Under the pieces are notes generated by a model. That model was not told the DNA's origin, made no database searches, and saw only the letters and a list, made by a program, of their open reading frames with translations. Of a stretch of 64,000 nucleotides of DNA, positions 11,401 through 18,157 are shown one piece after another (position 1 is the stretch's first letter; every line of letters starts with the position of its first letter). The translations under genes were made by a program, and so were the position numbers. Source of the stretch: Prevotella sp. UBA6994 (lineage in GTDB: Bacteria > Bacteroidota > Bacteroidia > Bacteroidales > Bacteroidaceae); NCBI GenBank assembly GCA_002449845.1, contig DJXW01000026.1:1-64000 (forward strand). The letters are read 5' to 3'.

Positions 11401-11606
11401 GGTGGAACGTCAATGGGTACGGTATATGTCGCGGCACCGGTGGGTGACACGGCGAAGTTACCCTGTACGGCTCCATGATATGTTTCCTGGCCATATATAA
11501 ATGGCATGTTTGTCGTCAAGATGACCAAAAAGGCGATTGTGCGTGCGACATGCCCTTTCAACATGATGAAATGATTCGTCGTTTCCATGTCACGTCCCTT
11601 TCTCAT
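5430..11606 (-). CDS. SpvB/RHS polymorphic toxin with Ntox23-like tip (2058 aa)
   Basis: Full-length secreted toxin carrier. Order: signal-like hydrophobic stretch (about residues 13-38); SpvB-type N-terminus (FAVSPTGAATYTVPIDVPPG, QPQLTIAYNSQSGMGLAGWG); FG-GAP/VCBS-type calcium repeats (GDFNGDGLVDF, DFDHDGKSDVVF) to about 730; many YD/RHS repeats in the middle; RHS core (GYCGHEMLSS, YDPVLGRFLSPDNY) near 1690-1760; then a variable tip. The tip's last 150 residues (DRWRTSAAELKIGNFAIGSY, RIGYSSRYVQTLTQNAVHKY) resemble polymorphic toxin type 23 domains of Bacteroidetes. The start at 11606 overlaps the preceding gene as ATGA; ATG at 11588 is an alternative. RHS shells normally encapsulate and release the tip; immunity is the next gene. 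Confidence 0.88.
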   Translation of the reverse strand: MRKGRDMETTNHFIMLKGHVARTIAFLVILTTNMPFIYGQETYHGAVQGNFAVSPTGAATYTVPIDVPPGINGMQPQLTIAYNSQSGMGLAGWGCNLAGYSSIMRRPKDKFHDGVARGMRYGEDDAYYLDGKRLVLSSGTEGMPGCIYNPEGNPYTTVKVMGSYSNGFDNRSFEVRTPDGLVATYGTSFRSSQSFYYDYKQRIASWYLSSITDALGNKVSWYYSQDQHFIYPTQVSYGNCCIMFYYTSLGDAAQPFRLKNVAGKMDKLLTGITCKSGDTILRQYNLTYDTTSDGTAVKLPRLTEVTVSDGNGQELRPLNLGWNYMPSENVSRVIYSNIVKHDDSTFLDYEDNVFTSVDINCDGISDIVEIAPCVQRQTSERFTDIYAHLSRRDSQGNIFFDNDFHTGLDGMYLYGGPGISSTFSFDFYGNGLPILMVPYYHINMDGNVHAMKFQKFVYEKSTSMEESLMGNILTTIWLNEPSEDVPLFTTGDFDGSGKSSIVVIECEDDGYGNYYGHVVSDNSIWNDDGLLFPLSGKPQSLCTGDFDNDGMLDLMVILENGYRIFPNRVGDTPTISFFGGTHIDGTTVSKALTMRQGDFNGDGLVDFVINRQTDRSWNFAFNNGDGTFTQKKAATLDIYDQPTDYDNDKYGCTVLDFDHDGKSDVVFTKAMYGVGQFWPTNTLWLRSTGDSLIVARRSRSYEDFDARPQNFSVGDFNGDGYEDLMNYGYDCSGGYHDGSNPNLGVYLTVGMSPSSGKVTDITDGLGNLSSIGYGCLTTPGVYEHETTASYPLVDVMAPLSVVRTVLSPTAASQGFSSVMNDTYSYSHLLAHIAGRGLIGFMETTVSNDIMGTFGKKTVSTLDTLSWIPTEITDTVIVGGQTSSVRNVTELSRIGSNFTIHRIRTCSVDFDGNAAEEIKTFDLTSGMVATDWLKDGYAADMYTETDNDSIVCIAGRWLPRIITQYQKHKDDSVAFKSEKTVSYNNRGLPDTVTVNAGTSLPLTTVYRYDQWGNPISETVNGSGLETVTTHYEYDYSHRFLTKKYTTPSSTVTEYTHDAWGNDTTVTDRTDPSNPLTTKNSYDGFSNLTESISQEGIITNITRTWNDGQKRYCVHEETPGRPWVETWYDTKSRVTETRTNKIDFINTPLIKHAYYDARGNIIHKESELFITLEKEDLEYDDRGRIVKDSLSTGSVTNYSYDNRKVTSTTDGKTRTTWYDAWGNVKKVQEPYGSVTYTYNSNGKPATASTGNGIVSMNYDDCGNQVSLVDPDAGMMTYSYNAAGQIISQTDARGITTSHTLDSLNRVKRTTTGNTVVNFTYGTTGNASQRLTGVSTPTHGIYYTYDSFGRVSTETRNFGSTQYVFTNTYDSLGNLSRIVYPGNVTVDYLYEGSGNCEEMKVNGERVWYWADYNLAPNSNDLLMTEEYGEGLFPLVKTTRFDEFGNLSTIVMTRQNSTLHAMTFHHDSLTGNLLSRSGMLPNGSETFTYDDEDRLIRWQSEYNAWDEIYQYTHDGNINFRTGIGYYDYPSSSSPRPHAVRRVDNMNGKVPTCRANVAYNDMGKASFINEDATSSAMEYELVYGPDGERWETTLRFAGGSPQQQNRYVREMEILSGSQANCTFYYIGHGVILRKAGNTITPLYAFTDNLGSIVRLYTVNGTEKFKAYYKPWGEMSMLMNHVGMNRGYCGHEMLSSFQMINMNGRMYDPVLGRFLSPDNYVQLPTSAQSFNRYSYCLNNPLKYLDPDGEWFGIDDLLVAGVSFVIGYTSNCIKTGDWGWKSIGNGATTAFSAWLGYNTCGIPTGNGITSSTWNQLANIGINSISNTFLPTISIPINNNINIGFSLGFGYGDQGLSLGISHGITYSSGDFSIGSQLGMGNNYHGWRADISIGAFSLGYGITYYNATHYGDYDLGKQKVGSGFVGMGDVSFALSNDLFAENHVDRWRTSAAELKIGNFAIGSYVLTNWGEKESDSKLKDVKAPLLGRGPKKAWEKGNVYSAPFWIGLGKDSQIFRIGYSSRYVQTLTQNAVHKYITPTPFFTDYDKMHVGVFSYYGYNNPFTLWNY
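6400..6720 (-). repeat. RHS core, parental copy of a four-copy repeat
   Basis: The core segment that precedes the tip is repeated at about 4285-4620, 2385-2970 and 430-868. The copies are close to identical in DNA over stretches such as the one encoding MPTSAQSFNRYSYCLNN. Homology ends sharply at the tip side in all four and at different points on the upstream side. These blocks are natural substrates for recombination that would swap tips. Confidence 0.8.
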
Positions 11607-12034
11607 TTTTCCTTGATGATTTTCACGGCAGCCACGGTGCCGTCGATGTCGGCACGAAGCAGGTAGAGACCGTCTGCGAGGGCGGTCATGTCAAGGGTGG
11701 TAAGAGTTTGGGAAGTGTTGACGGTGAGGACGATCCTGCCCATAGAGTCTGCCAGCGTGAGCGTGCATTGCCCAAACTCGCGCAAGCTGCGGATGAGTAC
11801 CTGCACCAGTCCGTGAGTGGGATTGGGAGCTGCTATCACTTTCCAATCGCTTGTCATTCTATTGTTTGTATTATTTTGCTCATCCTCAGATTCATCCATC
11901 TCACGTAACATAAGGTTAAAAATTGAACGCCCAGTACGATTTCCAGTATCATCATAGGTGTAGTGAATACTTTGCTGGGCAAGTGCAGTGCTTGCCCAGC
12001 ACATAATTAATAATGTCAACAAAAATGTTCTCAT
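11603..12034 (-). CDS. Small secreted protein with T9SS type A sorting tail (143 aa)
   Basis: A signal peptide (MRTFLLTLLIMCWASTALAQ) is followed by one RHS-like YD motif (IHYTYDDTGNRTG), a short polar linker, and a C-terminal T9SS type A sorting domain (residues about 67-143: APNPTHGLVQV, DSMGRIVLT, LADGLYLLRADI, VAAVKIIKEK). The start at 12034 is preferred over an upstream ATG at 12181 because that one lies inside tRNA-Val and beyond a terminator, while a TAACTTTG -7 element sits just upstream at 12052-12059. Its TGA overlaps the RHS start as ATGA, so the two are translationally coupled. It may be a chaperone, a tether or an exported partner; its function is not known. Confidence 0.7.
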   Translation of the reverse strand: MRTFLLTLLIMCWASTALAQQSIHYTYDDTGNRTGRSIFNLMLREMDESEDEQNNTNNRMTSDWKVIAAPNPTHGLVQVLIRSLREFGQCTLTLADSMGRIVLTVNTSQTLTTLDMTALADGLYLLRADIDGTVAAVKIIKEK

Positions 12035-12051
12035 GGCAACAATAACGGTTA

Positions 12052-12059
12052 CAAAGTTA
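12052..12059 (-). promoter_or_regulatory. -7 element TAACTTTG for the RHS operon
   Basis: Matches the Bacteroidetes TAnnTTTG -7 consensus on the minus strand, about 18 bases upstream of ATG 12034. No clear -33 TTG is found at the usual spacing, so the promoter may be weak or depend on an activator. Confidence 0.5.
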
Positions 12060-12110
12060 GTCTTTTTTCTTAAACTCCTATTTCGCCCAAATATGATTTG
12101 TATCAAAAAA

Positions 12111-12140
12111 ATCACCACCTTGAATCGTGAAAGTGGTGAT
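12111..12140 (-). terminator. Intrinsic terminator after tRNA-Val
   Basis: On the minus strand ATCACCACTTT pairs with AAGGTGGTGAT around a short loop, followed by a run of T (complement of the A-run at 12105-12110). It ends the tRNA transcript and separates it from the RHS operon. Confidence 0.8.
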
Positions 12141-12145
12141 TTTGG

Positions 12146-12220
12146 TAGGGACGATCGGGCTCGAACCGATGACCTCTGCAATGTGACTGCAGCGCTCTAA
12201 ACCAACTGGGCTACGCCCCT
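12146..12220 (-). tRNA. tRNA-Val(CAC)
   Basis: Cloverleaf on the minus strand: acceptor AGGGGCG pairs with CGTCCCT (one G-U), then a D arm with AGTTGG, anticodon stem CTGCA/TGCAG with loop GTCACAT giving anticodon CAC (reads GTG), and T arm ATCGG-TTCGAGC-CCGAT. CCA is encoded at 12143-12145. A promoter lies upstream and a terminator downstream. The tRNA call is firm; the isotype rests on the loop reading. Confidence 0.88.
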
Positions 12221-12240
12221 GTCTTTCGTAGTTAACGCTG

Positions 12241-12271
12241 CAAAATTACATAATCTGTTTTAATTGACCAA
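12241..12271 (-). promoter_or_regulatory. Promoter of tRNA-Val
   Basis: Minus-strand -7 TAATTTTG (12241-12248) with TTG of a -33 element at 12269-12271, spacing 20, about 20 bases upstream of the tRNA. Confidence 0.65.
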
Positions 12272-12274
12272 ATA

Positions 12275-12786
12275 GTTTAGGGATTTTTTTGCTCCCTATG
12301 GAAAATAAATCCTATTTTGCAAATAGACAGTTTGACGGAGTTTGTCGTTGTGAAGGCGGAATGTTAAGAAAAGTGACATTTTAGGCCCAAATTCCAGGCG
12401 CTATTTTGCACCAACCTTTCCGTAGGTCGGAAAAATGCGATTTTTAGGGTGTTTTGTAAATTGTTGATAATGAGCTTGTTGTGAAAAATGGGCGTTTGCG
12501 ATGATGTTAAAATCGTAATTTTTCGTTGAAAAAACGTGATTTTTGAGCTTTCATAACATGTTATTTGAGCGAGCTAACTATATCAGTTATGCTCGTAAAG
12601 TATATAGTTACGGTCGTAACTGATAATGTTATGAGAAATATCATCGGTTTTTGCATCAAAACAACATGTTGTCAGCAATTTCAAATTCTATTTCACAAAT
12701 TTTTCTGGAAAAAAATTGTCGGGTTATTTCACTGCATTACACGATGCCAGCATCTGAGAGGAAAGTGACAAACCAGAAAGATATAA
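12275..12786. other. Intergenic region with a dispersed palindromic repeat
   Basis: No credible gene. It contains a small hairpin TTTCCG-TAGGT-CGGAAA (12418-12434) and, at about 12565-12640, words GAGCGAGCTAACTATAT and TATATAGTTACGGTCGTAACT that recur near 43467-43545. The rest is AT-rich without recognisable features. Confidence 0.5.
12565..12640. repeat. Dispersed GTTAC-GGTC-GTAAC repeat, copy 1
   Basis: Contains GCGAGCTAACTATAT and TATATAGTTACGGTCGTAACT; the second is a palindrome (AGTTAC...GTAACT). The same words, rearranged in order, occur at 43467-43545. Two copies in intergenic space suggest a REP-like family. Confidence 0.6.
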
Positions 12787-12789
12787 AAA

Positions 12790-12812
12790 ATGGGTACACA
12801 AATGGTACCCAT
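12790..12812 (-). terminator. Terminator of the rsfS-ftsH-cdsA-GH5 cluster
   Basis: Perfect stem ATGGGTAC/GTACCCAT with a 7-base loop. On the minus strand it is followed by a T-run. It lies 6 bases after the GH5 stop. Confidence 0.8.
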
Positions 12813-12817
12813 CCCTG

Positions 12818-13774
12818 TTATTTGTTGTATTTCTGCAAATATCCGCGTGTGAGTTTTCCAGAACGCTTGATGACATCATCTGGCCAAGGACCTGTGGATG
12901 TGGCACGAGGGAGAAGCATGGAGCACGACTCGTTTTTGTCGCTGATGCTCCAACAAATCCAACTCACTTTGAGTTTTTCCATGCGGTCAATCCATAATTG
13001 TTGTGATTCTGGGTCAATCTTACCATCACCAGATGCTTCGGTAACACCACTTTCAGAAACAAAAACGGGAATACCCTTCTTCACAGCATCTTCCATGCGG
13101 TCGCGAAGATATTCCTTGTGGGTGGAAGCATAGAAATGGAGTGTGTACATGATGTTGGAAAAGCCCTTTAAAGGACTCTCTGCCACGAGGTGAATGTCTT
13201 GGTCCCAGTGAGGGCAACCCATGAGAATGATATTGTCAGGGTCGTATTTGCGAATTTCCGTGATGATTTCGGAGGCATATTGCTTGAGACTTTCCCAAGA
13301 ATCTTCTACAGGCTCGTTGTAGAGTTCGTAAATCACATGAGGGTATTTCCCATATTTTTGCGCCATCTGACTGAAGAAAGCCTTAGCCTTTTCAGTGTGC
13401 ATTTCGTGAGCGTGCCAGTCGATGATGACATAAACATTGTTCTTGATGGCTGCTTTTATCACAGGTTCGATACATTGGAGCGCAAAGGTGGGATTCTCAA
13501 GATAGTTGTCTTCTACCGTTGTCACACCCATTGCTGCACGAATCACGGTGGCATTCCAATCGTTTTTCAAAGTCTTTACCGCCTTTTTGTTATAGAAACG
13601 AGGCCAGATGTTGTGCCATCCAAGACTGACGCCACGCAATACAACGGGATTACCATATTGGTCGCATAGTTGAGAGCCTTTTACTTGTAACTGTCCCCAT
13701 TGCTTGACGGGGTCTGTGGCGTGAATGCCGAGGGTGAGTAAGGTGGCTATTGCCAAAAGAAACAATTTCTTCAT
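12818..13774 (-). CDS. Glycoside hydrolase family 5 endoglucanase-like (318 aa)
   Basis: Secreted beta-glucanase. Signal peptide MKKLFLLAIATLLTLGIHA, then a GH5 TIM barrel without accessory domains. LRGVSLGWH (residues 46-54), VYVIIDWHAHE (114-124), YELYNEPVE (149-157) with acid/base Glu154, and VFVSESGV (237-244) with nucleophile Glu241 are the family hallmarks. The length suits a single catalytic domain. It would hydrolyse beta-1,4-glucan such as carboxymethylcellulose; the exact substrate is not readable. It follows cdsA by 36 bases on the same strand and ends at a strong terminator, so it may be co-transcribed with an essential-gene cluster, which is unusual for a polysaccharide-degradation gene. 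Confidence 0.9.
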   Translation of the reverse strand: MKKLFLLAIATLLTLGIHATDPVKQWGQLQVKGSQLCDQYGNPVVLRGVSLGWHNIWPRFYNKKAVKTLKNDWNATVIRAAMGVTTVEDNYLENPTFALQCIEPVIKAAIKNNVYVIIDWHAHEMHTEKAKAFFSQMAQKYGKYPHVIYELYNEPVEDSWESLKQYASEIITEIRKYDPDNIILMGCPHWDQDIHLVAESPLKGFSNIMYTLHFYASTHKEYLRDRMEDAVKKGIPVFVSESGVTEASGDGKIDPESQQLWIDRMEKLKVSWICWSISDKNESCSMLLPRATSTGPWPDDVIKRSGKLTRGYLQKYNK

Positions 13775-13809
13775 GATGAGATAGGTTTAGGAAAACGAAT
13801 AGGTATATA

Positions 13810-14679
13810 TTATAATAAGGTGAGCGTATAGAGATATACCACAGATGCAGGGATTGCCATGAGAGAGGAATCGAAACGGTCGAGCATTCCACCATGACCA
13901 GGCATGATGTTGCCACTGTCTTTGATGCCAAGCGTGCGTTTGAAGAGTGATTCCACAAGGTCGCCCCATGTGCCGAAGAAAACAACCGTCAATCCAAGTC
14001 CCATCCACTCGATGGTGTTCAATAAATGAACGGAACCATCGTTGCCAGCGTAATAACTGATGATGGCTGCTGCAATGAGTACGAAGATTCCGCCTCCGAT
14101 GCTCCCTTCCCAACTCTTTCCCGGGGAAATGCGTGGGAATAGTTTGTGTTTGCCAAGTAACGAACCGCTACAATAAGCACCTGAATCGTTAACCCAAAGG
14201 AAAATGAAGATGCTCAATGGCAGAAGAGTGTCAAAATGATGCTCCATTCCATCGGGTGAAATCTCGAAAGCCAAGATGTTAATCAAAGAGAAGGGCATGG
14301 CTATATACAACTGTGCCAACATGGTGTAAGCCCAATCGTTGATGGCATTCTTGTTCTTGGTGTATAATTCGCTTACGAACAAATAAACGATACTCAAGAT
14401 ATAAGGGATGAAGATGATAAAGTTGTCAACTATTCCAGTCCTGATGGCTGCAACGGCAAGGAAGAAGTACATACCTGCAATGGTAGAAATAAACCGATTG
14501 ACGGTAACGTCTTCCAACTGATTGACCAACCCCGTGTATTCCCAAATGGTCATTCCCGTAATGAGGGTAAACAAAAAGATAAAAGCGTCAGGGCGAAAGA
14601 CCATTCCTACAATCATGATGACAAGGAATATTACACCGCTGATACTTCGAATGATAAGGTTTTTCTTTTTATCGCTCAT
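13810..14679 (-). CDS. cdsA: Phosphatidate cytidylyltransferase CdsA (289 aa)
   Basis: Makes CDP-diacylglycerol from phosphatidic acid and CTP, the branch point of phospholipid synthesis, in the inner membrane. Multiple hydrophobic segments from residue 9 onward. The C-terminal signature is complete: SPGKSWEGSIGG, then TWGDLVESLFKRTLGIKDSG and PGHGGMLDRFDS. The length is normal for the family. It lies 67 bases after ftsH on the same strand, an order (rsfS-ftsH-cdsA) common in Bacteroidetes. Confidence 0.95.
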   Translation of the reverse strand: MSDKKKNLIIRSISGVIFLVIMIVGMVFRPDAFIFLFTLITGMTIWEYTGLVNQLEDVTVNRFISTIAGMYFFLAVAAIRTGIVDNFIIFIPYILSIVYLFVSELYTKNKNAINDWAYTMLAQLYIAMPFSLINILAFEISPDGMEHHFDTLLPLSIFIFLWVNDSGAYCSGSLLGKHKLFPRISPGKSWEGSIGGGIFVLIAAAIISYYAGNDGSVHLLNTIEWMGLGLTVVFFGTWGDLVESLFKRTLGIKDSGNIMPGHGGMLDRFDSSLMAIPASVVYLYTLTLL

Positions 14680-14745
14680 GGCTGTTAAAGGTTTTCATGT
14701 TGAAAGAAAGGACGTGAAGTCCTTTTCTTTCAACGATTATTCATT

Positions 14746-16797
14746 TCATTCTTCTGTTTTCTTGTTCTTTTCGTATTCTTCTTGTGCCTTTCTCACTTCC
14801 TCGGGCATGTCTTCCAAAGTGGGCGCTTCGCTGTTTGCCAACTTCTCGTTTTCATCGATGATTTCCTGAGAACGACTAATCCACGGGCGTTTGCCGAAGA
14901 TACGTTCTACGTCTTCAGCGAAAATCACCTCGTTCTTGATGAGTAACTCTGCCAATTCATTATGGCCTTCCTTGTGTTCGGAAAGAATGCTCTTGGCTCG
15001 CGCATATTGGTCGTTAATCATCTTGAGCACCTCATCGTCCATGATTTTTGCCGTTGTCTCGGAGTATGGACGTTGGAATTGGTATTCCTGATTGTTGTAA
15101 TAACAAATGTTAGGCAGACGCTCACTCATACCAGCGTAAGCAATCATACCATACGCACTCTTGGTGGCACGTTCAAGGTCGTTCATGGCACCAGTGGAAA
15201 TGTGTCCGGTGAACAACTCTTCAGCCGCTCTACCGCCTAAGAGGGCACACATCTCGTCGAGCATCTGCTCTTTGGTGGTAATCTGTCGTTCTTCGGGAAG
15301 ATACCACGCTGCGCCCAAGGCTTGTCCGCGAGGCACGATGCTTACCTTTACCAAAGGATTGGCAAACTCGCAGAACCAAGAGATGGTGGCGTGACCAGCC
15401 TCGTGAAGGGCGATGGCACGTTTCTCGCCGGAAGTCATCACCTTGGTTTTCTTTTCCAAACCACCAATGATACGGTCAACGGCATCCAAGAAGTCTTGCT
15501 TGCCTACTGCCGCTGCGTTCCTACGGGCTGCAATCAGAGCAGCTTCATTACAAACATTGGCAATGTCGGCACCAGAGAAACCTGGCGTTTGACGAGCAAG
15601 AAACTCAATGTCAACCGTCTCATCTGTTTTCACGGGTTTCAGATGAACCTTGAATATTTCCTTCCTTTCCGGTAAGTCGGGAAGGTCAACGTTGATTTGT
15701 CTGTCAAAACGACCGGCACGTAACAAAGCCTTGTCAAGCATGTCCACACGGTTGGTAGCGGCAAGAATGATAACACCGCTGTTCGTGCCAAAGCCATCCA
15801 TCTCTGTCAACAGGGCGTTCAGGGTGTTTTCGCGCTCATCATTGCCTCCCATGGCAGGATTCTTGGAACGAGCGCGACCAACGGCATCAATCTCGTCAAT
15901 GAAGATGATACATGGAGATTTTTCCTTGGCTTGACGGAAAAGGTCGCGGACACGACTGGCACCAACTCCTACAAACATCTCCACGAAGTCGGAACCACTC
16001 ATAGAGAAGAATGGGACGCTTGCCTCACCAGCTACAGCCTTTGCCAAAAGGGTCTTACCTGTTCCCGGAGGACCTACAAGCAAGGCACCTTTAGGAATCT
16101 TTCCACCTAAGTCGGTATATTTCTTGGGGTTTTTCAGGAAGTCCACGATTTCCTGTACCTCTTGCTTGGCGCCAGCTTGACCGGCAACATCCTTAAACGT
16201 TACGCCCAGGTCGTTGCCTTTCTCATACATCTTAGCCTTGCTTTTTCCTACGCTAAACACGCTGCTTCCGCCAACGCCTCCGCCACCCATTCTGCGCATC
16301 ATGATAATCCAGATGACTACGAGGAAGATGATGGGACCGAAACTAAGCAGAAGGTCAAAGAAACCGCTACCTCGCTTATTCTCATAACTGAAGTCCTTGA
16401 TCTTCCCCGCCGTTTGTACTTCGGTAAGATATTTCTCCAGTTCATCAACCGAACCAAATTCGATGGTGAGATAAGGATTCTTGCCTGTTTGTTGAGCAGA
16501 CATGTTGAATACGTCACGGATATTTTTAGCCTTGACGTACATCTTGAGTTTGCTTTCGTCTTTGTTGACTACCACGTTGTTGACGTAACCTTTGTCAACG
16601 TATTCCTTAAACTTGGTGTAACTCGTGGGTTGATTCATTGCGTTTCCCGACGCAGGCATCAGTATCGAATCGTTACCGTTGAAGATGAATCCAACGGCAA
16701 GCATGATGATAATGAGGCCATAGAGCCAACCCATATTAAACCTTGGCATCTTCGGGTCTTTGTCGTTGCCTGGTTGATTGGTGTTATTGTTGCTCAT
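14746..16797 (-). CDS. ftsH: ATP-dependent zinc metalloprotease FtsH (683 aa)
   Basis: Membrane-anchored AAA+ protease that degrades misassembled membrane proteins and regulatory substrates. Two membrane segments (about 25-40 and 148-168) flank a small periplasmic domain; Walker A GPPGTGKT is at 242-249, Walker B IIFIDEID near 297-304, the SRH region with ATNR and RFDR follows, and the zinc site HEAGH is at 465-469. Length is typical. It sits 50 bases downstream of rsfS in one transcription unit. No unusual residues were seen. Confidence 0.97.
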   Translation of the reverse strand: MSNNNTNQPGNDKDPKMPRFNMGWLYGLIIIMLAVGFIFNGNDSILMPASGNAMNQPTSYTKFKEYVDKGYVNNVVVNKDESKLKMYVKAKNIRDVFNMSAQQTGKNPYLTIEFGSVDELEKYLTEVQTAGKIKDFSYENKRGSGFFDLLLSFGPIIFLVVIWIIMMRRMGGGGVGGSSVFSVGKSKAKMYEKGNDLGVTFKDVAGQAGAKQEVQEIVDFLKNPKKYTDLGGKIPKGALLVGPPGTGKTLLAKAVAGEASVPFFSMSGSDFVEMFVGVGASRVRDLFRQAKEKSPCIIFIDEIDAVGRARSKNPAMGGNDERENTLNALLTEMDGFGTNSGVIILAATNRVDMLDKALLRAGRFDRQINVDLPDLPERKEIFKVHLKPVKTDETVDIEFLARQTPGFSGADIANVCNEAALIAARRNAAAVGKQDFLDAVDRIIGGLEKKTKVMTSGEKRAIALHEAGHATISWFCEFANPLVKVSIVPRGQALGAAWYLPEERQITTKEQMLDEMCALLGGRAAEELFTGHISTGAMNDLERATKSAYGMIAYAGMSERLPNICYYNNQEYQFQRPYSETTAKIMDDEVLKMINDQYARAKSILSEHKEGHNELAELLIKNEVIFAEDVERIFGKRPWISRSQEIIDENEKLANSEAPTLEDMPEEVRKAQEEYEKNKKTEE

Positions 16798-16846
16798 AAT
16801 AGTAATAATTATCTTTAGCTGATAGTTTCAAAAGATGTGCCAAACC

Positions 16847-17206
16847 TTAATCGAGATTTGGAATATTCGTTAATTTTGCATCTTGCCATAGGTTTTCGAG
16901 GTCGTAGTATGTACGTAACTCAGGCACGAAGATATGAACGATCACGTCTCCATAGTCCATTGCCACCCATTGCGATACTCCAAGACCTATCACATGCATG
17001 GGTTTGTCATGAACGTCTGTTAGCACGATTTCGCCAATCGATTCGGTAATCGCTTCCACTTGCATGGGTGAGTTGCCTTGGCAAATCACGAAATAATTAC
17101 ATACGGTACCGTCGATACCTTCCAGATTTACTACGGTAATATCTTGTCCCTTTTTCTCTTGAACGCCTTTGATGATTGCTTCAACTAATTGCTTTGTTTG
17201 TTCCAT
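16847..17206 (-). CDS. rsfS: Ribosomal silencing factor RsfS (119 aa)
   Basis: Binds ribosomal protein uL14 and blocks subunit joining when nutrients are scarce. Whole-length match to the Iojap/RsfS pattern: IDGTVCNYFVICQGNS, ESIGE, WVAMDYGDVIVHIFVPELRTYYDLENLW. First gene of the rsfS-ftsH-cdsA cluster, with a TAACTTTG element upstream. Confidence 0.93.
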   Translation of the reverse strand: MEQTKQLVEAIIKGVQEKKGQDITVVNLEGIDGTVCNYFVICQGNSPMQVEAITESIGEIVLTDVHDKPMHVIGLGVSQWVAMDYGDVIVHIFVPELRTYYDLENLWQDAKLTNIPNLD

Positions 17207-17232
17207 TCAATGATATGTGATAATATATGCTA

Positions 17233-17240
17233 CAAAGTTA
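17233..17240 (-). promoter_or_regulatory. -7 element TAACTTTG upstream of rsfS
   Basis: Minus-strand match to TAnnTTTG 27 bases before the rsfS ATG. No clear -33 TTG at the expected distance. Confidence 0.5.
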
Positions 17241-17312
17241 CATTGATTTATTGGAAAAACGATTAAAGAATAGGTTAATTTGAATTTTTTTATAAAAAAA
17301 CACTTTAAAATA

Positions 17313-17342
17313 TTGTTAGTTTAAAAAAAAGATGTACCTTTG
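17313..17342 (+). promoter_or_regulatory. Promoter of tRNA-Gln
   Basis: -33 TTG at 17313-17315 and -7 TACCTTTG at 17335-17342, spacing 19; the tRNA starts 43 bases downstream. Confidence 0.65.
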
Positions 17343-17384
17343 CAACCGCAATCGAACATCACGGGATGTTTTGGTGCAGACAAT

Positions 17385-17455
17385 TGGGGTATGGTGTAAT
17401 GGTAACACTACAGATTCTGGTCCTGTCATTCTTGGTTCGAGTCCGAGTACCCCAA
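17385..17455 (+). tRNA. tRNA-Gln(CTG)
   Basis: Acceptor TGGGGTA pairs with TACCCCA; T arm has GGTTCGAGTCC; anticodon loop TTCTGGT gives CTG, which reads CAG. The U1 start is characteristic of tRNA-Gln. It is not an amber suppressor, which matters for the in-frame TAG codons in cas9 and RHS cassette B. Confidence 0.88.
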
Positions 17456-17462
17456 CAGAAAT

Positions 17463-17510
17463 AATCGCTAGGTAATTGAAAATCAATGCCTGGCGATTTT
17501 TCTTTTTTTG
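17463..17510 (+). terminator. Terminator after tRNA-Gln
   Basis: AATCGCTAGG pairs with CCTGGCGATT (one G-U) and is followed by TTTTCTTTTTTT. Confidence 0.8.
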
Positions 17511-17562
17511 ATAAATTCCCGAAAAATCCGGCTCAGCGGATCCCCGAATGGTAAAAAAAATG

Positions 17563-18157
17563 GGCTCAAGCGAAAAATCATAGGGGAAGAAGATTGAAAA
17601 TTTAAGATTGAAATAGAATGTAGTCATTACAAAACAATCAATATTAAATGCAAAACACATCAGACTGCAACGCAGTCTCCGCTCTCTAACTCAGTGTCCG
17701 TAGGACCTGCGGATAGTAGGCTAAGGGAGGGAAAGCACTCTGAAGGAGTGCCCCCGTACGTGCAGTGAGCGACTCTTTCAGAGTCGTTTTATCCGTCCCT
17801 TATCTATCCGTGGGTACTGCGCACCCACGGTTATCGAGCGGTGACGCTTTCAGCGTCTTTCTAAATGCACTTCATCTTCCCTCGTACATTGTGAACTAAT
17901 GGTTCTTATCAAATGAGTATCTTTAAATCCTGTCATCCTTAGACTTTTGAATGAAGAGCTGGCTCACAGAGAAAGTGCGGCTGAACATAGATAGGGATTT
18001 CGCTACGCTACACCACCTGCCTGTAATCTTAACGCCCCAGTCGGGGCTTACAATAAAAACGCTATGAAATGAAATTGACAAGTTTATCATTTACCAAAAT
18101 AAAATCTTCAATATTCAATCTTCAATCTTCCTCCCCCTATGAAAAATCTATTGAGCC
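17563..18157. mobile_element. MITE-like non-coding element with 8-bp target duplication (595 bp)
   Basis: The ends are imperfect inverted repeats about 50 bases long beginning GGCTCAA (17563) and ending TTGAGCC (18157), sharing CATAGGGG and AAGATTGAA blocks. Directly outside both ends is AAAAAATG (17555-17562 and 18158-18165), as expected of a target-site duplication. The inside has no gene but a dense series of short hairpins: AGACTGC-AAC-GCAGTCT, GCACTC/GAGTGC, CGACTCTTTCAGAGTCG, CCGTGGGT/ACCCACGG, GACGCTTTCAGCGTC. It is probably mobilised in trans by a transposase not in this window. Confidence 0.6.

Noticed and set aside
12035..12181. N-terminal extension of the T9SS-tailed protein to ATG 12181
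   Set aside because: It would run through tRNA-Val and its terminator; the promoter at 12052-12059 and the signal peptide set the start at 12034.
17316..17660. 114-codon minus-strand frame over tRNA-Gln
   Set aside because: It covers a tRNA, its terminator and the edge of the MITE-like element.
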